Shown: positions 34,470 through 43,737, numbered from the stretch's first letter. The stretch: 64,000 nucleotides of DNA from Regnicoccus_A sp014224355 (GCF_050920705.1 NZ_CP154799.1:2480001-2544000), one strand, 5' to 3'. Notes: generated by a model from the letters alone, not told the origin. Numbers and translations: made by a program.

Positions 34470-35617
34470 CCGCCCCGATGACCGCTACGACCTCCTCGAA
34501 ACGCCGCGTGGTCAAGGTGGGCACCAGCCTTTTGCGCGGCTCCCAGGGCCGCGACACCGAGGCCGTGATCGCCGGCCTGGCCGCCAGCCTCAGCCGGCGA
34601 CGTCAGCTGGGGGAAGCCATGGCGCTGGTCACCAGCGGTGCGGTGGGCCTGGGCTGCCATGCCCTCGGATTCGTGGCACGTCCCGAGGACGTGGTGGCCC
34701 TCCAGGCCGCTGCCGCCGTGGGCCAGGGCCGGCTGATGCGGCTCTATGAAACCGCCTTCGCCCGGCACGGCAGCGCCGTGGCCCAGGTGCTGCTCACCCG
34801 GGGCGACCTCGCCTCCCGCCGGCGCTACCAGAACGCCTGCCGCACCCTGGAGCAACTCCTGAGCTGGGGCGTGGTGCCGGTGGTCAACGAGAACGACACC
34901 CTGGCCACCGATGAACTGCGCTTCGGCGACAACGACACGCTCTCGGCCCTGGTGGCCGTGGCGATCGGCGCCGATGAGCTGCTGCTGCTCACTGATGTGG
35001 ACAGCCTCTATTCCGGCGATCCCCGCAGTGACACCAGTGCCCGACCGATCGAGGAAGTTCGGGATCTGCAGGAGCTGGAGCGCCTCAGCGGCGTGGCCCA
35101 GGGCGGCGGCCGCTGGGGCACCGGCGGCATGACCACCAAGTTGGCTGCAGCCCGCATCGCCACCTCCAGCGGCATCGCCGTGCGCCTGGCCGATGGCCGT
35201 GATCCTGCCGTGCTCGAAGCTCTGCTGGCCGGCGAACGCCTCGGCACCCTCTTCCGTCCCAGCCCCTGCCCCCTGCCCGACCGCAAGGGCTGGCTCGCCC
35301 ATGCCCTGCTGCCCAAGGGGGACCTGCTGATCGACCCCGGCGCCGAGAGGGCCCTGCTCGAGCGGGGGGCCTCGCTGCTGGCGGTGGGCATCCGGGCGGT
35401 GAACGGTGCGTTCGAACGCCGCGATGCGGTGCGCCTGCTCTCCCTTGAGGGGCGCGAGATCGGCCGTGGCCTCTGCGCCCTCAGCAGCGCTGAGGTGGCC
35501 CAGGTGCTGGGGCTGAGCAGCCGGGCGGCCCAGAGCACCCTGGACCACAACGCCGGCAGTGCGGTGGTTCACCGCGACCACCTGGTGCTCACCGCGCCGA
35601 CGACGGCTCCGGGCTGA
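34466..35617 (+). CDS. proB: Glutamate 5-kinase
   Basis: First enzyme of proline synthesis, phosphorylating glutamate. It has an N-terminal amino-acid-kinase domain (RVVKVGTSLL, LVTSGAVGLG, VVPVVNENDTLATDELRFGDND, LLLLTDVDSLY, GTGGMTTKLAAARIA) and a C-terminal PUA domain (KGDLLIDPGAERALLERGASLL). ATG 34466 overlaps the yqeG stop and is preferred over 34457, though both give the family N-terminus. The length of 380 or so residues is normal. Confidence 0.94.
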   Translation: MTAPMTATTSSKRRVVKVGTSLLRGSQGRDTEAVIAGLAASLSRRRQLGEAMALVTSGAVGLGCHALGFVARPEDVVALQAAAAVGQGRLMRLYETAFARHGSAVAQVLLTRGDLASRRRYQNACRTLEQLLSWGVVPVVNENDTLATDELRFGDNDTLSALVAVAIGADELLLLTDVDSLYSGDPRSDTSARPIEEVRDLQELERLSGVAQGGGRWGTGGMTTKLAAARIATSSGIAVRLADGRDPAVLEALLAGERLGTLFRPSPCPLPDRKGWLAHALLPKGDLLIDPGAERALLERGASLLAVGIRAVNGAFERRDAVRLLSLEGREIGRGLCALSSAEVAQVLGLSSRAAQSTLDHNAGSAVVHRDHLVLTAPTTAPG

Positions 35618-35657
35618 GGGCCCGCCCTACGATCCGGCCACCGGCCGCGAACCTGGA

Positions 35658-36686
35658 ATGCGCTTCAGCACCTTGCTCACGCACCTGAGCGAGCTGAACG
35701 AGGCCAGCGCCAGGGATCTGGCCGCGGATCCCGAGCTGAGCACCGCCGCGGCGGTCGACCAGGCCGCGGCGGGGGAGCTGGCCTTCCTCGAGCCGGGACA
35801 CAGCCTGGCGGCCGCCCTCGAGGGCTGCGGCGCCGCAGCCCTGTTGCTGCCTCCCGATCCCGACCTGCAGCAGCTCGCCAGTGCCAGGGGCATCGCCTGG
35901 GTGGCCCTGAAGAACCCGCGACTGGCTTTCGCCGAGGCGCTCGAGGCCCTTCATCCCCCCCGCCGCCTGCCACCGGGCATCCATCCCAGTGCCGTGATCG
36001 CGCCAGGGGTCAGCCTGGGTCGCGAGCTGCACATCGGCGCCCATGTGGTGGTGGGCGAGGGCAGCGTGATCGGCGATGGCTGCACCATCCATGCCGGTGC
36101 CGTGCTCTACGACGACGTGCAGCTGGCGGAAGGCTGTGAAATCCATGCCAATGCGGTCCTCCACCCCGGCAGCCGTCTGGCCCGCGCCTGCGTGGTCCAC
36201 TCCAACGCCGTGGTGGGCTCGGAAGGGTTCGGCTTCGTGCCCACCGCCAGCGGCTGGCGCAAGATGCCCCAGACCGGCCTTGTGGTGCTGGAGGAGGCGG
36301 TGGAAGTGGGCTGCGGCACCACCATCGATCGCCCCTCGGTGGGGGAAACGCGCATCGGTGCCGGCACCAAGATCGACAACCTGGTTCAGATCGGCCATGG
36401 GGTCGTCACCGGCCGCGGCTGTGCCCTGGCCTCCCAGGTGGGCATCGCCGGCGGAGCCATTCTCGGCGATGGGGTGATTCTGGCCGGCCAGGTGGGGGTG
36501 GCCAACCGGGCCAGGATCGGCGATCGCGCGATCGCCTCCTCCAAATCGGGGATTCACGGCGAGGTGGCCGCCGGCGAAGTGGTGAGTGGCTATCCGGCCA
36601 TTCCCAACAGGTTGTGGCTGCGCTGCTCGGCGGCCTTCAACAAGCTGCCGGAGATGGCGAAGACGCTGCGCCAGCTGCAGAAGTAG
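35658..36686 (+). CDS. lpxD: UDP-3-O-acylglucosamine N-acyltransferase
   Basis: A 342-residue left-handed beta-helix acyltransferase that adds the N-linked acyl chain in lipid A synthesis. The N-terminal domain (MRFSTLLTHLSELNEASARD to PPRRLPPGIHPSAVIAPG) binds uridine, and many hexapeptide repeats follow (IGAHVVVGEGSVIGDGCTIHAGAVL). The catalytic His region is NLVQIGHGVVTG. ATG 35658 gives the normal N-terminus. It lies between proB and leuB on one strand, probably one transcript. Confidence 0.92.
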   Translation: MRFSTLLTHLSELNEASARDLAADPELSTAAAVDQAAAGELAFLEPGHSLAAALEGCGAAALLLPPDPDLQQLASARGIAWVALKNPRLAFAEALEALHPPRRLPPGIHPSAVIAPGVSLGRELHIGAHVVVGEGSVIGDGCTIHAGAVLYDDVQLAEGCEIHANAVLHPGSRLARACVVHSNAVVGSEGFGFVPTASGWRKMPQTGLVVLEEAVEVGCGTTIDRPSVGETRIGAGTKIDNLVQIGHGVVTGRGCALASQVGIAGGAILGDGVILAGQVGVANRARIGDRAIASSKSGIHGEVAAGEVVSGYPAIPNRLWLRCSAAFNKLPEMAKTLRQLQK

Positions 36687-36711
36687 CCTCGCGCCCAGCA
36701 CCTCCCCCACG

Positions 36712-37785
36712 ATGACCAGCTACCGGATCACCCTGCTACCCGGCGACGGCATCGGACCGGAGATCACTGCAGTCGCCAGGCGATTGCTCGAGGCGGTGGG
36801 CGAGCGCCATGGCTTCAGTCTCGCCTTCGATGAGCAGCCGATCGGTGGCGCCGCCATCGACCTCACGGGCGTCCCCCTGCCGGAGACCACCCTGGCGGCC
36901 TGTCGGGCTGCCGACGCCGTGCTGCTGGCAGCAATCGGAAGCCCCCGGTTCGATCCCCTGCCCCGGGAACAGCGGCCGGAAACTGGTCTGCTCGGCCTTC
37001 GCGCGGGCCTGGGCCTGTTCGCCAACCTGCGCCCGGTGAAGATCATTCCGGCCCTGATCGAGGCCAGCAGCCTGCGGCCGGAGGTGATCAGGGGGGTGGA
37101 TCTGCTGGTGGTGCGCGAACTCACCGGCGGCATCTACTTCGGCAGCCCCAAAGGCCGGGTGGAGGCCGAAGGCCGTACCCGGGCCTTCAACACCATGGTT
37201 TACGCCGACGACGAAATCGACCGCATCGCCCGGGTGGCCTTCCAGCTGGCGACCGAACGCGGCGGCAGACTCTGCAGCGTCGACAAGGCCAACGTGCTGG
37301 ATGTCAGCCAGCTCTGGCGCGACCGGGTGGAGCTGATGGCGGCTGAATTCCCTCAGGTGGAGCTCAGCCATCTCTATGTCGACAACGCGGCGATGCAGCT
37401 GGTGCGGGCGCCCCGCCAGTTCGATGTGCTGCTCACGGGCAACCTCTTCGGCGACATCCTCAGCGACGAGGCGGCGATGCTGACCGGCTCGATCGGCATG
37501 CTGCCCTCCGCCTCGTTGGGTGACGAGGGGCCCGGGCTGTTCGAGCCGGTGCACGGCTCCGCCCCCGACATCGCCGGGGCGGACCTGGCCAACCCGATGG
37601 CGATGGTGCTCTCCGCTGCGATGCTGCTGCGGGTCGGCCTGAAGCAGGAGGCCGCCGCCAGCGACCTGGAAGCTGCCGTTGGCCGGGTGCTCAGCGCCGG
37701 CTATCGCACAGGCGATCTGATGGCCGAGGGCTGCACCCTGCTGGGCTGCTCGGCCATGGGGGAGCAACTGCTGGCGGAGCTCTGA
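36712..37785 (+). CDS. leuB: 3-isopropylmalate dehydrogenase
   Basis: A 357-residue NAD-dependent decarboxylating dehydrogenase of leucine synthesis. Signatures: ITLLPGDGIGPEITAVARRLL at the N-terminus, PVKIIPALIEASSLRPEVIRGVDLLVVRELTGGIYFG (substrate and catalytic Tyr), SVDKANVLDVSQLWR (catalytic Lys) and VLLTGNLFGDILSDEAAMLTGSIGMLPSASL (metal-binding Asp residues). ATG 36712 follows the lpxD stop by 25 bases. Confidence 0.95.
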   Translation: MTSYRITLLPGDGIGPEITAVARRLLEAVGERHGFSLAFDEQPIGGAAIDLTGVPLPETTLAACRAADAVLLAAIGSPRFDPLPREQRPETGLLGLRAGLGLFANLRPVKIIPALIEASSLRPEVIRGVDLLVVRELTGGIYFGSPKGRVEAEGRTRAFNTMVYADDEIDRIARVAFQLATERGGRLCSVDKANVLDVSQLWRDRVELMAAEFPQVELSHLYVDNAAMQLVRAPRQFDVLLTGNLFGDILSDEAAMLTGSIGMLPSASLGDEGPGLFEPVHGSAPDIAGADLANPMAMVLSAAMLLRVGLKQEAAASDLEAAVGRVLSAGYRTGDLMAEGCTLLGCSAMGEQLLAEL

Positions 37786-37843
37786 GCAGCAGCGGACCGG
37801 CGACCTGCCAAACTCGTTTTCGCTTCCTTCTCCCCCTGCGCCG

Positions 37844-38746
37844 ATGTCCAAGCGTCACCCGGTTGTAGCTGTCACCGGTTCCTCGGGCGCGGGGACCAGC
37901 ACCGTCAAGCGGGCCTTCGAGCACATCTTCCAGCGGGAGGGGATCATCCCGGCGGTTGTTGAAGGCGACAGCTTCCACCGCTTCGAGCGCGGCCCGATGA
38001 AAGAGCAGATGGCCCAGGCCCAGGCGGCGGGGATCAACTTCTCCCACTTCGGCCCGGAGGCCAACCTGTTCGACAAGCTGGCCGAGCAGTTTCAGGCCTA
38101 CGGAGAAACAGGTGGCGGCCAGAAGCGCTACTACCTCCATTCCGTCGAGGAGGCCGCTGAGCACAACGCCCGGCTCGGCACCAAGCTGGAGCCTGGTCAG
38201 TTCACCCCCTGGGAACCGATTCCCGCAGAGACCGACCTGCTGTTCTACGAAGGCCTCCACGGGGGCGTGGTGGGTGAGGGCTACGACGTCGCCTCCCTGG
38301 TGGACCTGCTGATCGGGGTGGTGCCGATCGCCAATCTGGAGTGGATCCAGAAGATCAGTCGGGACAATGCCGAGCGTGGTTACTCAGCCGAGACGATCGT
38401 GGACACGATCCTGCGCCGCATGCCCGACTACATCAACCACATCTGCCCCCAGTTCAGCCGCACTGACATCAACTTCCAGCGGGTGCCCACCGTGGACACC
38501 TCCAACCCCTTCATCTGCCGCAACATCCCCACCCCGGACGAGAGCTTCGTGATCATCCACTTCCGCAAGGGAGCTCGCGAGAAGTGGGGGATCGACTTCT
38601 CCTACCTGCTGCGGATGATCAACAACTCCTTCATGTCGAGCCCCACCAGCATCGTGGTGAACGGCGGCAAGATGGGCTTCGCGATGGAGCTGATTCTCAC
38701 TCCGATCATTCACCGCCTGATCGAGGAGAAGAACAGACTCGCCTGA
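37844..38746 (+). CDS. prk: Phosphoribulokinase, short proteobacterial-type form
   Basis: A 300-residue Calvin-cycle kinase that makes ribulose-1,5-bisphosphate. Signatures: VVAVTGSSGAGTSTVKRAFEHIF (P-loop), VVEGDSFHRFERGPMK, YYLHSVEEAAEHN, LLFYEGLHGGVVG and TDINFQRVPTVDTSNPFI. The length and these motifs match the class I (Rhodobacter-like) enzyme rather than the longer redox-regulated cyanobacterial/plant form; I see no pair of N-terminal regulatory cysteines. That form would not be inactivated through thioredoxin and CP12 in the usual way. Its presence suits an alpha-cyanobacterium. Confidence 0.94.
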   Translation: MSKRHPVVAVTGSSGAGTSTVKRAFEHIFQREGIIPAVVEGDSFHRFERGPMKEQMAQAQAAGINFSHFGPEANLFDKLAEQFQAYGETGGGQKRYYLHSVEEAAEHNARLGTKLEPGQFTPWEPIPAETDLLFYEGLHGGVVGEGYDVASLVDLLIGVVPIANLEWIQKISRDNAERGYSAETIVDTILRRMPDYINHICPQFSRTDINFQRVPTVDTSNPFICRNIPTPDESFVIIHFRKGAREKWGIDFSYLLRMINNSFMSSPTSIVVNGGKMGFAMELILTPIIHRLIEEKNRLA

Positions 38747-38858
38747 GCGATTAGGCTGCAGGGGCCGATCGGAATGGCTGAGGCCGATTACCTTCGCCAC
38801 ACCACCATCCTTCGACCCCGGTTCCTCGGCCGCTTCACCCGGCCAGGGACTGCGTCCA

Positions 38859-39155
38859 ATGCCGTCCTTCAAGATCCGAGGGGCCTCGAATCCGACCAAT
38901 CCGCCGGTGCGCTGGGATCAGATCAACAGCGGCCAGATGCTCAAGCAGGCGCGCCGGATTTACTTCAACTATGTGGAGCAGTGTCCGGCGGGCGTCGAGC
39001 CGATCGGGATCGTGCTCGAAAGCCGTGGGGGCCTCGGCCGGGTGGTGTTCGAACCCCCGGTGCTGCTGCCGGAGGAACAGTTCGTGCCCATGGAGCTGCT
39101 GCGGGGGCGCAATGCGGGCCGAGCCCGCTCGATCCGTGGTCCCCAGCGCGGCTGA
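38859..39155 (+). CDS. Conserved cyanobacterial hypothetical protein
   Basis: A 98-residue protein, MPSFKIRGASNPTNPPVRW onward, with a short helix (NSGQMLKQARRIYFNYVEQC), a strand (EPIGIVLESRGG) and a basic tail (RGRNAGRARSIRG). The compact, evenly charged composition suggests a real gene. No domain name is known to me. It sits between prk and the prepilin peptidase gene, all on the plus strand. Confidence 0.6.
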   Translation: MPSFKIRGASNPTNPPVRWDQINSGQMLKQARRIYFNYVEQCPAGVEPIGIVLESRGGLGRVVFEPPVLLPEEQFVPMELLRGRNAGRARSIRGPQRG

Positions 39156-39182
39156 ACCAGTCCCGTCCGCGCCGCTGCCGTC

Positions 39183-40031
39183 ATGCCTGTTGAGCCCGTC
39201 CTGGCCGCCAACGCCCTGATCCCCCTGCTGGTGGCCCTGCTCGGAGCCTGCGTCGGCAGCTTTCTGAACGTGGTCGCCTGGAGACTGCCGCGGCGGGAAT
39301 CGCTGGTGGCGCCCGCCAGCCACTGCCCCCGCTGCGGGATCCCCCTGGCCTGGCACCAGAACCTGCCCGTGCTGGGCTGGCTGCTGCTGCGGGGCCGCTG
39401 CGGCCACTGCCGCGGCGGGATCTCCCCCCGCTACCCCCTGGTGGAACTGCTCTGCGCCGGGCTCTGGGTGGCCGCCCTCGAGGCCAGGCCCAGCGCCCTG
39501 GGGGAGGCGCCGGCCTGGCTGCTGATCGGGGCGGGCTGGCTGCTGATCAGCTGGCTGCTGCCGCTGGTGCTGATCGACGGGGACCATCTCTGGCTGCCCG
39601 AACCCCTCTGCCGCTGGGGTCTGCTGCTGGGCCTGCTGATCACACTGGCCGCCGGCCTCAGCCAGTCGCAGGGCATCGCCCGCGCCCTGGTGTTCAATCA
39701 CCTGCTCGCCGCCTGCCTGGGGCTGCTCGCCTTCGAAGGGCTCAGTGCGCTGGCCGAGCGGCTGATCGGCAAGCCCGCCCTGGGGCTGGGGGACGCCAAG
39801 CTCACCGCCATGCTCGGAGCCTGGCTCGGACTGAGTGGGATGGGCCTGGCCGTGGCCCTGGCGGTGTTCAGCGGAGCTGTTGTGGGCCTGCTGGGCAGAC
39901 TGAGCGGACGGCTCGGACCAGGGCAACCATTTCCCTTCGGGCCGTTTCTGGCCCTCGGTGCCGTGGCCGTCTGGCTGGCGGGAGAGGGCTGGTGGATGCA
40001 GCAGTGGAGCCGATGGGGCGCCACCCTTTAA
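39183..40031 (+). CDS. pilD: Prepilin peptidase/N-methyltransferase (A24 family)
   Basis: A 282-residue membrane protein that cleaves and methylates type IV prepilins. The cytoplasmic loop has two CxxC pairs (CPRCGIPLAW and CGHCRGG) after GSFLNVVAWRLPRRESLV. The two catalytic aspartates are in PLVLIDGDHLWLPE and KPALGLGDAKLTAMLGAWLG, both in the A24 context. About eight hydrophobic helices are visible. It suggests that pili or a pseudopilus system is encoded elsewhere. Confidence 0.92.
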   Translation: MPVEPVLAANALIPLLVALLGACVGSFLNVVAWRLPRRESLVAPASHCPRCGIPLAWHQNLPVLGWLLLRGRCGHCRGGISPRYPLVELLCAGLWVAALEARPSALGEAPAWLLIGAGWLLISWLLPLVLIDGDHLWLPEPLCRWGLLLGLLITLAAGLSQSQGIARALVFNHLLAACLGLLAFEGLSALAERLIGKPALGLGDAKLTAMLGAWLGLSGMGLAVALAVFSGAVVGLLGRLSGRLGPGQPFPFGPFLALGAVAVWLAGEGWWMQQWSRWGATL

Positions 40032-40064
40032 TGGAGCCACCGCTCCGTTGCCAGGCCCCGTCCC

Positions 40065-40940
40065 GTGTCCCTGTTCGACTGGTTCGCCGATCGCCGCAAG
40101 GTCAACCCGGTCGTGCGCGCCACCCAGGAGGTCGAAGACGGGGATGGGCTCTGGAGCAAGTGCCCCGAATGCGGACTGGTGGTGTACCGCAAGGATCTGA
40201 TCGCCAACGCCAGTGTCTGCAGCGGCTGCTCCCACCACCACCGCATCGACAGCGAGGCGCGCATCAGGGTGATCGCCGATGAGGGCAGCTTCAGCCCGAT
40301 CAACTCCGCGCTGGCCCCCACCGATCCCCTCGCATTCAAGGACCGTCGCAGCTACGCCGACCGCCTGCGCGACACCCAGCAATCCACCGGGCTGCGCGAT
40401 GCGGTGGTCACCGGCCACTGCCGCCTCGAGGGGCTTCCCCTCTCCCTGGGGGTGATGGACTTCCGCTTCATGGGCGGCTCGATGGGGTCGGTGGTGGGCG
40501 AGAAGCTCACCCGTCTGGTCGAGGAGGCCACGGCGCTTCGCCAGCCCCTGATGATCGTCTGCGCCTCCGGCGGGGCCCGGATGCAGGAGGGCATGCTCAG
40601 CCTGATGCAGATGGCCAAGATCTCTGGCGCCCTGCAGCGTCACCGCCAGCAGGAGCTCCTCTACATCCCCCTGCTCACCCACCCCACCACCGGTGGCGTG
40701 ACGGCCAGCTTCGCGATGCTCGGCGACCTGATCCTGGCGGAACCCAAGGCCCTGATCGGCTTCGCCGGCCGCCGGGTGATCGAGCAGACCCTGCGCGAAA
40801 AGCTGCCCGAGGGCTTCCAGACCGCCGAATACCTGCAGGAGCACGGCTTCGTTGATCTGATCGTGCCGCGCACCCGCCTGCGCAGCACCCTCGCCAGCCT
40901 GCTGCGGCTGCACGGTGTCAGCGCGCCGGTGGCGGCATGA
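40065..40940 (+). CDS. accD: Acetyl-CoA carboxylase carboxyltransferase beta subunit
   Basis: A 291-residue subunit that transfers carboxyl from biotin to acetyl-CoA in fatty-acid synthesis. The N-terminal four-cysteine zinc ribbon is CPECGLVVYRKDL ... VCSGCSHHHRI. The crotonase-like core includes VMDFRFMGGSMGSVVGEKLTRL, IVCASGGARMQEGMLSLMQMAK, and FAGRRVIEQTLREKLPEGFQTAEYL. The start is GTG at 40065. Its stop overlaps the next gene's ATG (ATGA). Confidence 0.95.
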   Translation: MSLFDWFADRRKVNPVVRATQEVEDGDGLWSKCPECGLVVYRKDLIANASVCSGCSHHHRIDSEARIRVIADEGSFSPINSALAPTDPLAFKDRRSYADRLRDTQQSTGLRDAVVTGHCRLEGLPLSLGVMDFRFMGGSMGSVVGEKLTRLVEEATALRQPLMIVCASGGARMQEGMLSLMQMAKISGALQRHRQQELLYIPLLTHPTTGGVTASFAMLGDLILAEPKALIGFAGRRVIEQTLREKLPEGFQTAEYLQEHGFVDLIVPRTRLRSTLASLLRLHGVSAPVAA

Positions 40941-41335
40941 GCGGCCTCCGCCCCCTTCTCCGCACCGCCGTGCTGCTGATCGCGGTGCTGGGGATCACTC
41001 TGGGGGCCTGGCCCGGTGGGGCCGCAGCGGGGCCGGTGAACTGGCAGGAGGTGCCAGAGAGCTCGGCCGGCCGCCAGTGGTGGGACACCGGCAGCCTGCG
41101 GCTCAGCCGTGATGGGCAGCTCTCGGTGCTCACCCGCTTTCAGCCGGCCTCGGAGGATCGGGGTCAGCTCTATGTGATGGAGCTTGACTGCGATCTGCAG
41201 CTCTACCGGGACACCTCCGTGAACGGGCTGCCCCGCTTCGGCGCCGCGTGGCAACCCACCGGCGAGGATGACCTGATCAGGGCCGTTCTCGATCAGGCCT
41301 GCACGGCCGGCTCCGAGCTGCTGTCGTCCCGCTGA
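40937..41335 (+). CDS. Secreted/lipid-facing hypothetical protein after accD
   Basis: A 132-residue protein with a signal peptide (LLRTAVLLIAVLGITLGAWPGGAAAG; likely cleavage after AAA) and a small beta-rich domain (RQWWDTGSLRLSRDGQLSVLTRFQPA, LYVMELDCDLQLYRDTSVNG). Two cysteines (ELDCDLQ and DQACTAG) could pair outside the cytoplasm. It is translationally coupled to accD by an ATGA overlap. No family name recognised. Confidence 0.6.
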   Translation: MSGLRPLLRTAVLLIAVLGITLGAWPGGAAAGPVNWQEVPESSAGRQWWDTGSLRLSRDGQLSVLTRFQPASEDRGQLYVMELDCDLQLYRDTSVNGLPRFGAAWQPTGEDDLIRAVLDQACTAGSELLSSR

Positions 41336-41369
41336 TCCCCGGAGCTGATCCCCTGAACCCCTTGCTGCC

Positions 41370-42467
41370 ATGACCCAACCCCTCCAGGTCGCGGTGGCCG
41401 GTCTCGGTTTCGGCGAGAAGGTGCACCTGCCTGCCCTGCGGGGCTGCCCCGGTACGGAGCCGGTGGCTCTCTGGCACCCGAGACAGGAACGCCTGGAGGC
41501 CGCCTGCCGTTCCGCTGAGCTTCCGGGCCACAGCACGTTCACGGCATTGCTGGAGGATCCGGCCGTGGAAGCGGTGGTGATCGCCACTCCCCCCGGGCCC
41601 CGCTTCGAGCTGGCCCGCGCTGCCCTTGAGGCGGGCAAGCATCTGATGCTGGAGAAACCGGTCGCCCTCCACGTGGAGCAGGTGCGGGAGCTCAGGCGGT
41701 TGGCCATCGAGCGGGGCCTGAGCGTGGCGGTGGATTTCGAGTACCGGGCCGTGCCGGTGTTCCAGCAGCTGCAGGCGCTGCTGCGCCAGGGGGTACTGGG
41801 TGACACCTGGCTGGTGCGCTTCGACTGGCTGATGAGCAGCCGCGCCGATCCGGGACGAGCCTTCAGCTGGTATTCCCAGCGCTCAGAGGGGGGCGGTGTG
41901 CTCGGCTCCCTCGGCACCCATGCCTTCGACACCCTGGAGTGGCTGGTGGGACCCGTGCGTCAGCTGAGTGCCAATCTGTCCACCGCCATTCACTCGCGTC
42001 CACTGACAGGCGGCCAGGGCCGCTTCAGCCCCGTGGATGCCGACGATGTGGCCCTGCTGCAACTGGACCTGGAAGCGCCTGGCGGGGCGTCGGTGCCGGC
42101 CCAGCTCAGCCTCTCCTCGGTGACCCGCGCCGGGAGGGGCTGCTGGTTGGAGTTCTACGGCAGTGAGGCCACGCTGATCCTGGGAAGCGACAACCAGGCG
42201 GACTATGTCCACGGCTTCCATCTCTGGCTCGCCCGCCCGGGGGAGTCCCCCCAGCCTGTGCTGCCCGACCCCGCCCTTGCCTTCGCTCGCACCTGGGCCG
42301 ACGGCCGCATCGCGCCGGTGGCCCGGTTGCACGGCTGGTGGAGCGAGAGCGTGCGCGAAGGCAGACCGATGCTGCCCGGTCTGGCGGAAGGAGAGCGCAG
42401 CCAGCTCTGCTACGACCGGGCCCTTGAGGCCGCCGCCAGTGGCCTGTGCCAGAAGATCCAGAACTGA
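41370..42467 (+). CDS. Gfo/Idh/MocA family oxidoreductase
   Basis: A 365-residue dehydrogenase. The N-terminal Rossmann domain starts VAVAGLGFGEKVHLPAL, and the family signature is KHLMLEKPVALHVEQVRELRRLA (EKP). The C-terminal alpha/beta domain contains GGGVLGSLGTHAFDTLEWLVGPV with the catalytic-type His. Substrate may be a sugar or inositol derivative, or biliverdin-like as in BvdR; I cannot decide. It lies 34 bases after the upstream gene. Confidence 0.85.
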   Translation: MTQPLQVAVAGLGFGEKVHLPALRGCPGTEPVALWHPRQERLEAACRSAELPGHSTFTALLEDPAVEAVVIATPPGPRFELARAALEAGKHLMLEKPVALHVEQVRELRRLAIERGLSVAVDFEYRAVPVFQQLQALLRQGVLGDTWLVRFDWLMSSRADPGRAFSWYSQRSEGGGVLGSLGTHAFDTLEWLVGPVRQLSANLSTAIHSRPLTGGQGRFSPVDADDVALLQLDLEAPGGASVPAQLSLSSVTRAGRGCWLEFYGSEATLILGSDNQADYVHGFHLWLARPGESPQPVLPDPALAFARTWADGRIAPVARLHGWWSESVREGRPMLPGLAEGERSQLCYDRALEAAASGLCQKIQN

Positions 42468-42605
42468 GACCGGAGCCCGTCGGGGCTGGCCAACAGGGGA
42501 TCCACTAGACTCGCCCCCATCCTGCGTCAAGGTCCCGACGCCGGTGATCAGGCCTCCCCAGGCCGAACTTGACGCTCCACCCACACACCTCCAGAGGTTT
42601 TCCCC

Positions 42606-43679
42606 ATGGCCCTCGTTCCGCTTCGGCTGCTCCTCGACCACGCCGCTGAGAACGGCTATGGCATCCCGGCGTTCAACGTCAACAACCTCGAGCAGGTCCA
42701 GTCGATCATGGAGGCGGCGCAGGAAACCGACAGCCCCGTGATCCTGCAGGCCTCCCGCGGTGCCCGCCAGTACGCCGGCGACATTTTCCTGCGCCACCTG
42801 ATCATCGCGGCCACCGAAACCTATCCCGACATCCCGGTGGTGATGCACCAGGACCACGGCAACAGCCCCGCCACCTGCTTCGGCGCCGCCGCCAACGGCT
42901 TCACCTCGGTGATGATGGACGGATCCCTGGAGGCCGACGCCAAGACACCCGCCAGCTACGACTACAACGTGGCCGTCACCAAGGAAGTGGTCGACGTGGC
43001 CCATGCCATCGGCGTCAGTGTGGAAGGTGAACTGGGCTGCCTGGGCTCCCTGGAAACCGGCAAGGGTGAGGCCGAGGATGGCCATGGCTTTGACGGCGCC
43101 CTCTCCCGAGACCAGCTGCTCACCGATCCCGCCGAAGCCGCTGATTTCGTGGCCAAAACCAAGGTGGACGCCCTGGCGATCGCCATCGGCACCAGCCACG
43201 GCGCCTACAAGTTCACCCGCAAACCCACCGGTGAGGTGCTGGCCATCTCCCGGATCGCCGAGATCCACAAAGCCATCCCCAACACCCACCTGGTGATGCA
43301 TGGCTCCAGCTCGGTTCCCCAGGAATGGCTCGACATGATCAACAAGTTCGGAGGAGCCATTCCCGAAACCTATGGCGTGCCGGTTGAAGAGATCCAGAAC
43401 GGCATCAAGAACGGCGTGCGCAAGGTGAACATCGACACCGACAACCGCCTGGCCTTCACCGCGGCGGTGCGTGAGGCCGCCTACAAGGATCCTGCCAACT
43501 TCGACCCCCGCCACTTCAACAAGCCGGCCAGGGCCTACATGAAGAAGGTCTGCCTCGATCGTTATCAGCAGTTCTGGTGCGCCGGCCAGGCCAGCAAGAT
43601 CAAGCAGCAGAACATCAACTATTACGCCGCTCTCTACGCCAAGGGTGCTCTCGATCCCAAAACGGCCGTCGCGGCCTGA
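42606..43679 (+). CDS. fba: Class II fructose-bisphosphate aldolase (Calvin-cycle subtype)
   Basis: A 357-residue zinc-dependent aldolase for glycolysis and the Calvin cycle. Zinc and active-site motifs: VVMHQDHGNSPATCFGAAANGFTSVMMDGSLE, IGTSHGAYKF, LVMHGSSSVPQEWLD and GVRKVNIDTDNRLAFTAAVRE. The C-terminal part KKVCLDRYQQFWCAGQASKI is typical of the Calvin-cycle subtype. A 138-base leader precedes the ATG without another gene, and a strong terminator follows the stop, so it is probably transcribed alone. Confidence 0.95.
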   Translation: MALVPLRLLLDHAAENGYGIPAFNVNNLEQVQSIMEAAQETDSPVILQASRGARQYAGDIFLRHLIIAATETYPDIPVVMHQDHGNSPATCFGAAANGFTSVMMDGSLEADAKTPASYDYNVAVTKEVVDVAHAIGVSVEGELGCLGSLETGKGEAEDGHGFDGALSRDQLLTDPAEAADFVAKTKVDALAIAIGTSHGAYKFTRKPTGEVLAISRIAEIHKAIPNTHLVMHGSSSVPQEWLDMINKFGGAIPETYGVPVEEIQNGIKNGVRKVNIDTDNRLAFTAAVREAAYKDPANFDPRHFNKPARAYMKKVCLDRYQQFWCAGQASKIKQQNINYYAALYAKGALDPKTAVAA

Positions 43680-43713
43680 GCCGGCTGGTCCGATCCACCG
43701 ATTCCATTGACCC

Positions 43714-43737
43714 GGGGGGCCATACGGCCCCCTTTTT
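43714..43737 (+). terminator. Rho-independent terminator after fba
   Basis: GGGGGCC (43715-43721), a 4-base loop ATAC, GGCCCCC (43726-43732) and a run of five T (43733-43737). The stem is seven G-C pairs and the site is 35 bases after the fba stop, facing the convergent UPF0182 gene. Confidence 0.85.

Noticed and set aside
36520..36535. Two adjacent GCGATCGC octamers (HIP1-like) in lpxD
   Set aside because: HIP1 is a common dispersed cyanobacterial octamer and here falls in frame with conserved lpxD codons; not a distinct element.
38835..40913. Minus-strand ORF of 692 residues over pilD and accD
   Set aside because: Antisense to two well-defined genes; low-complexity composition.
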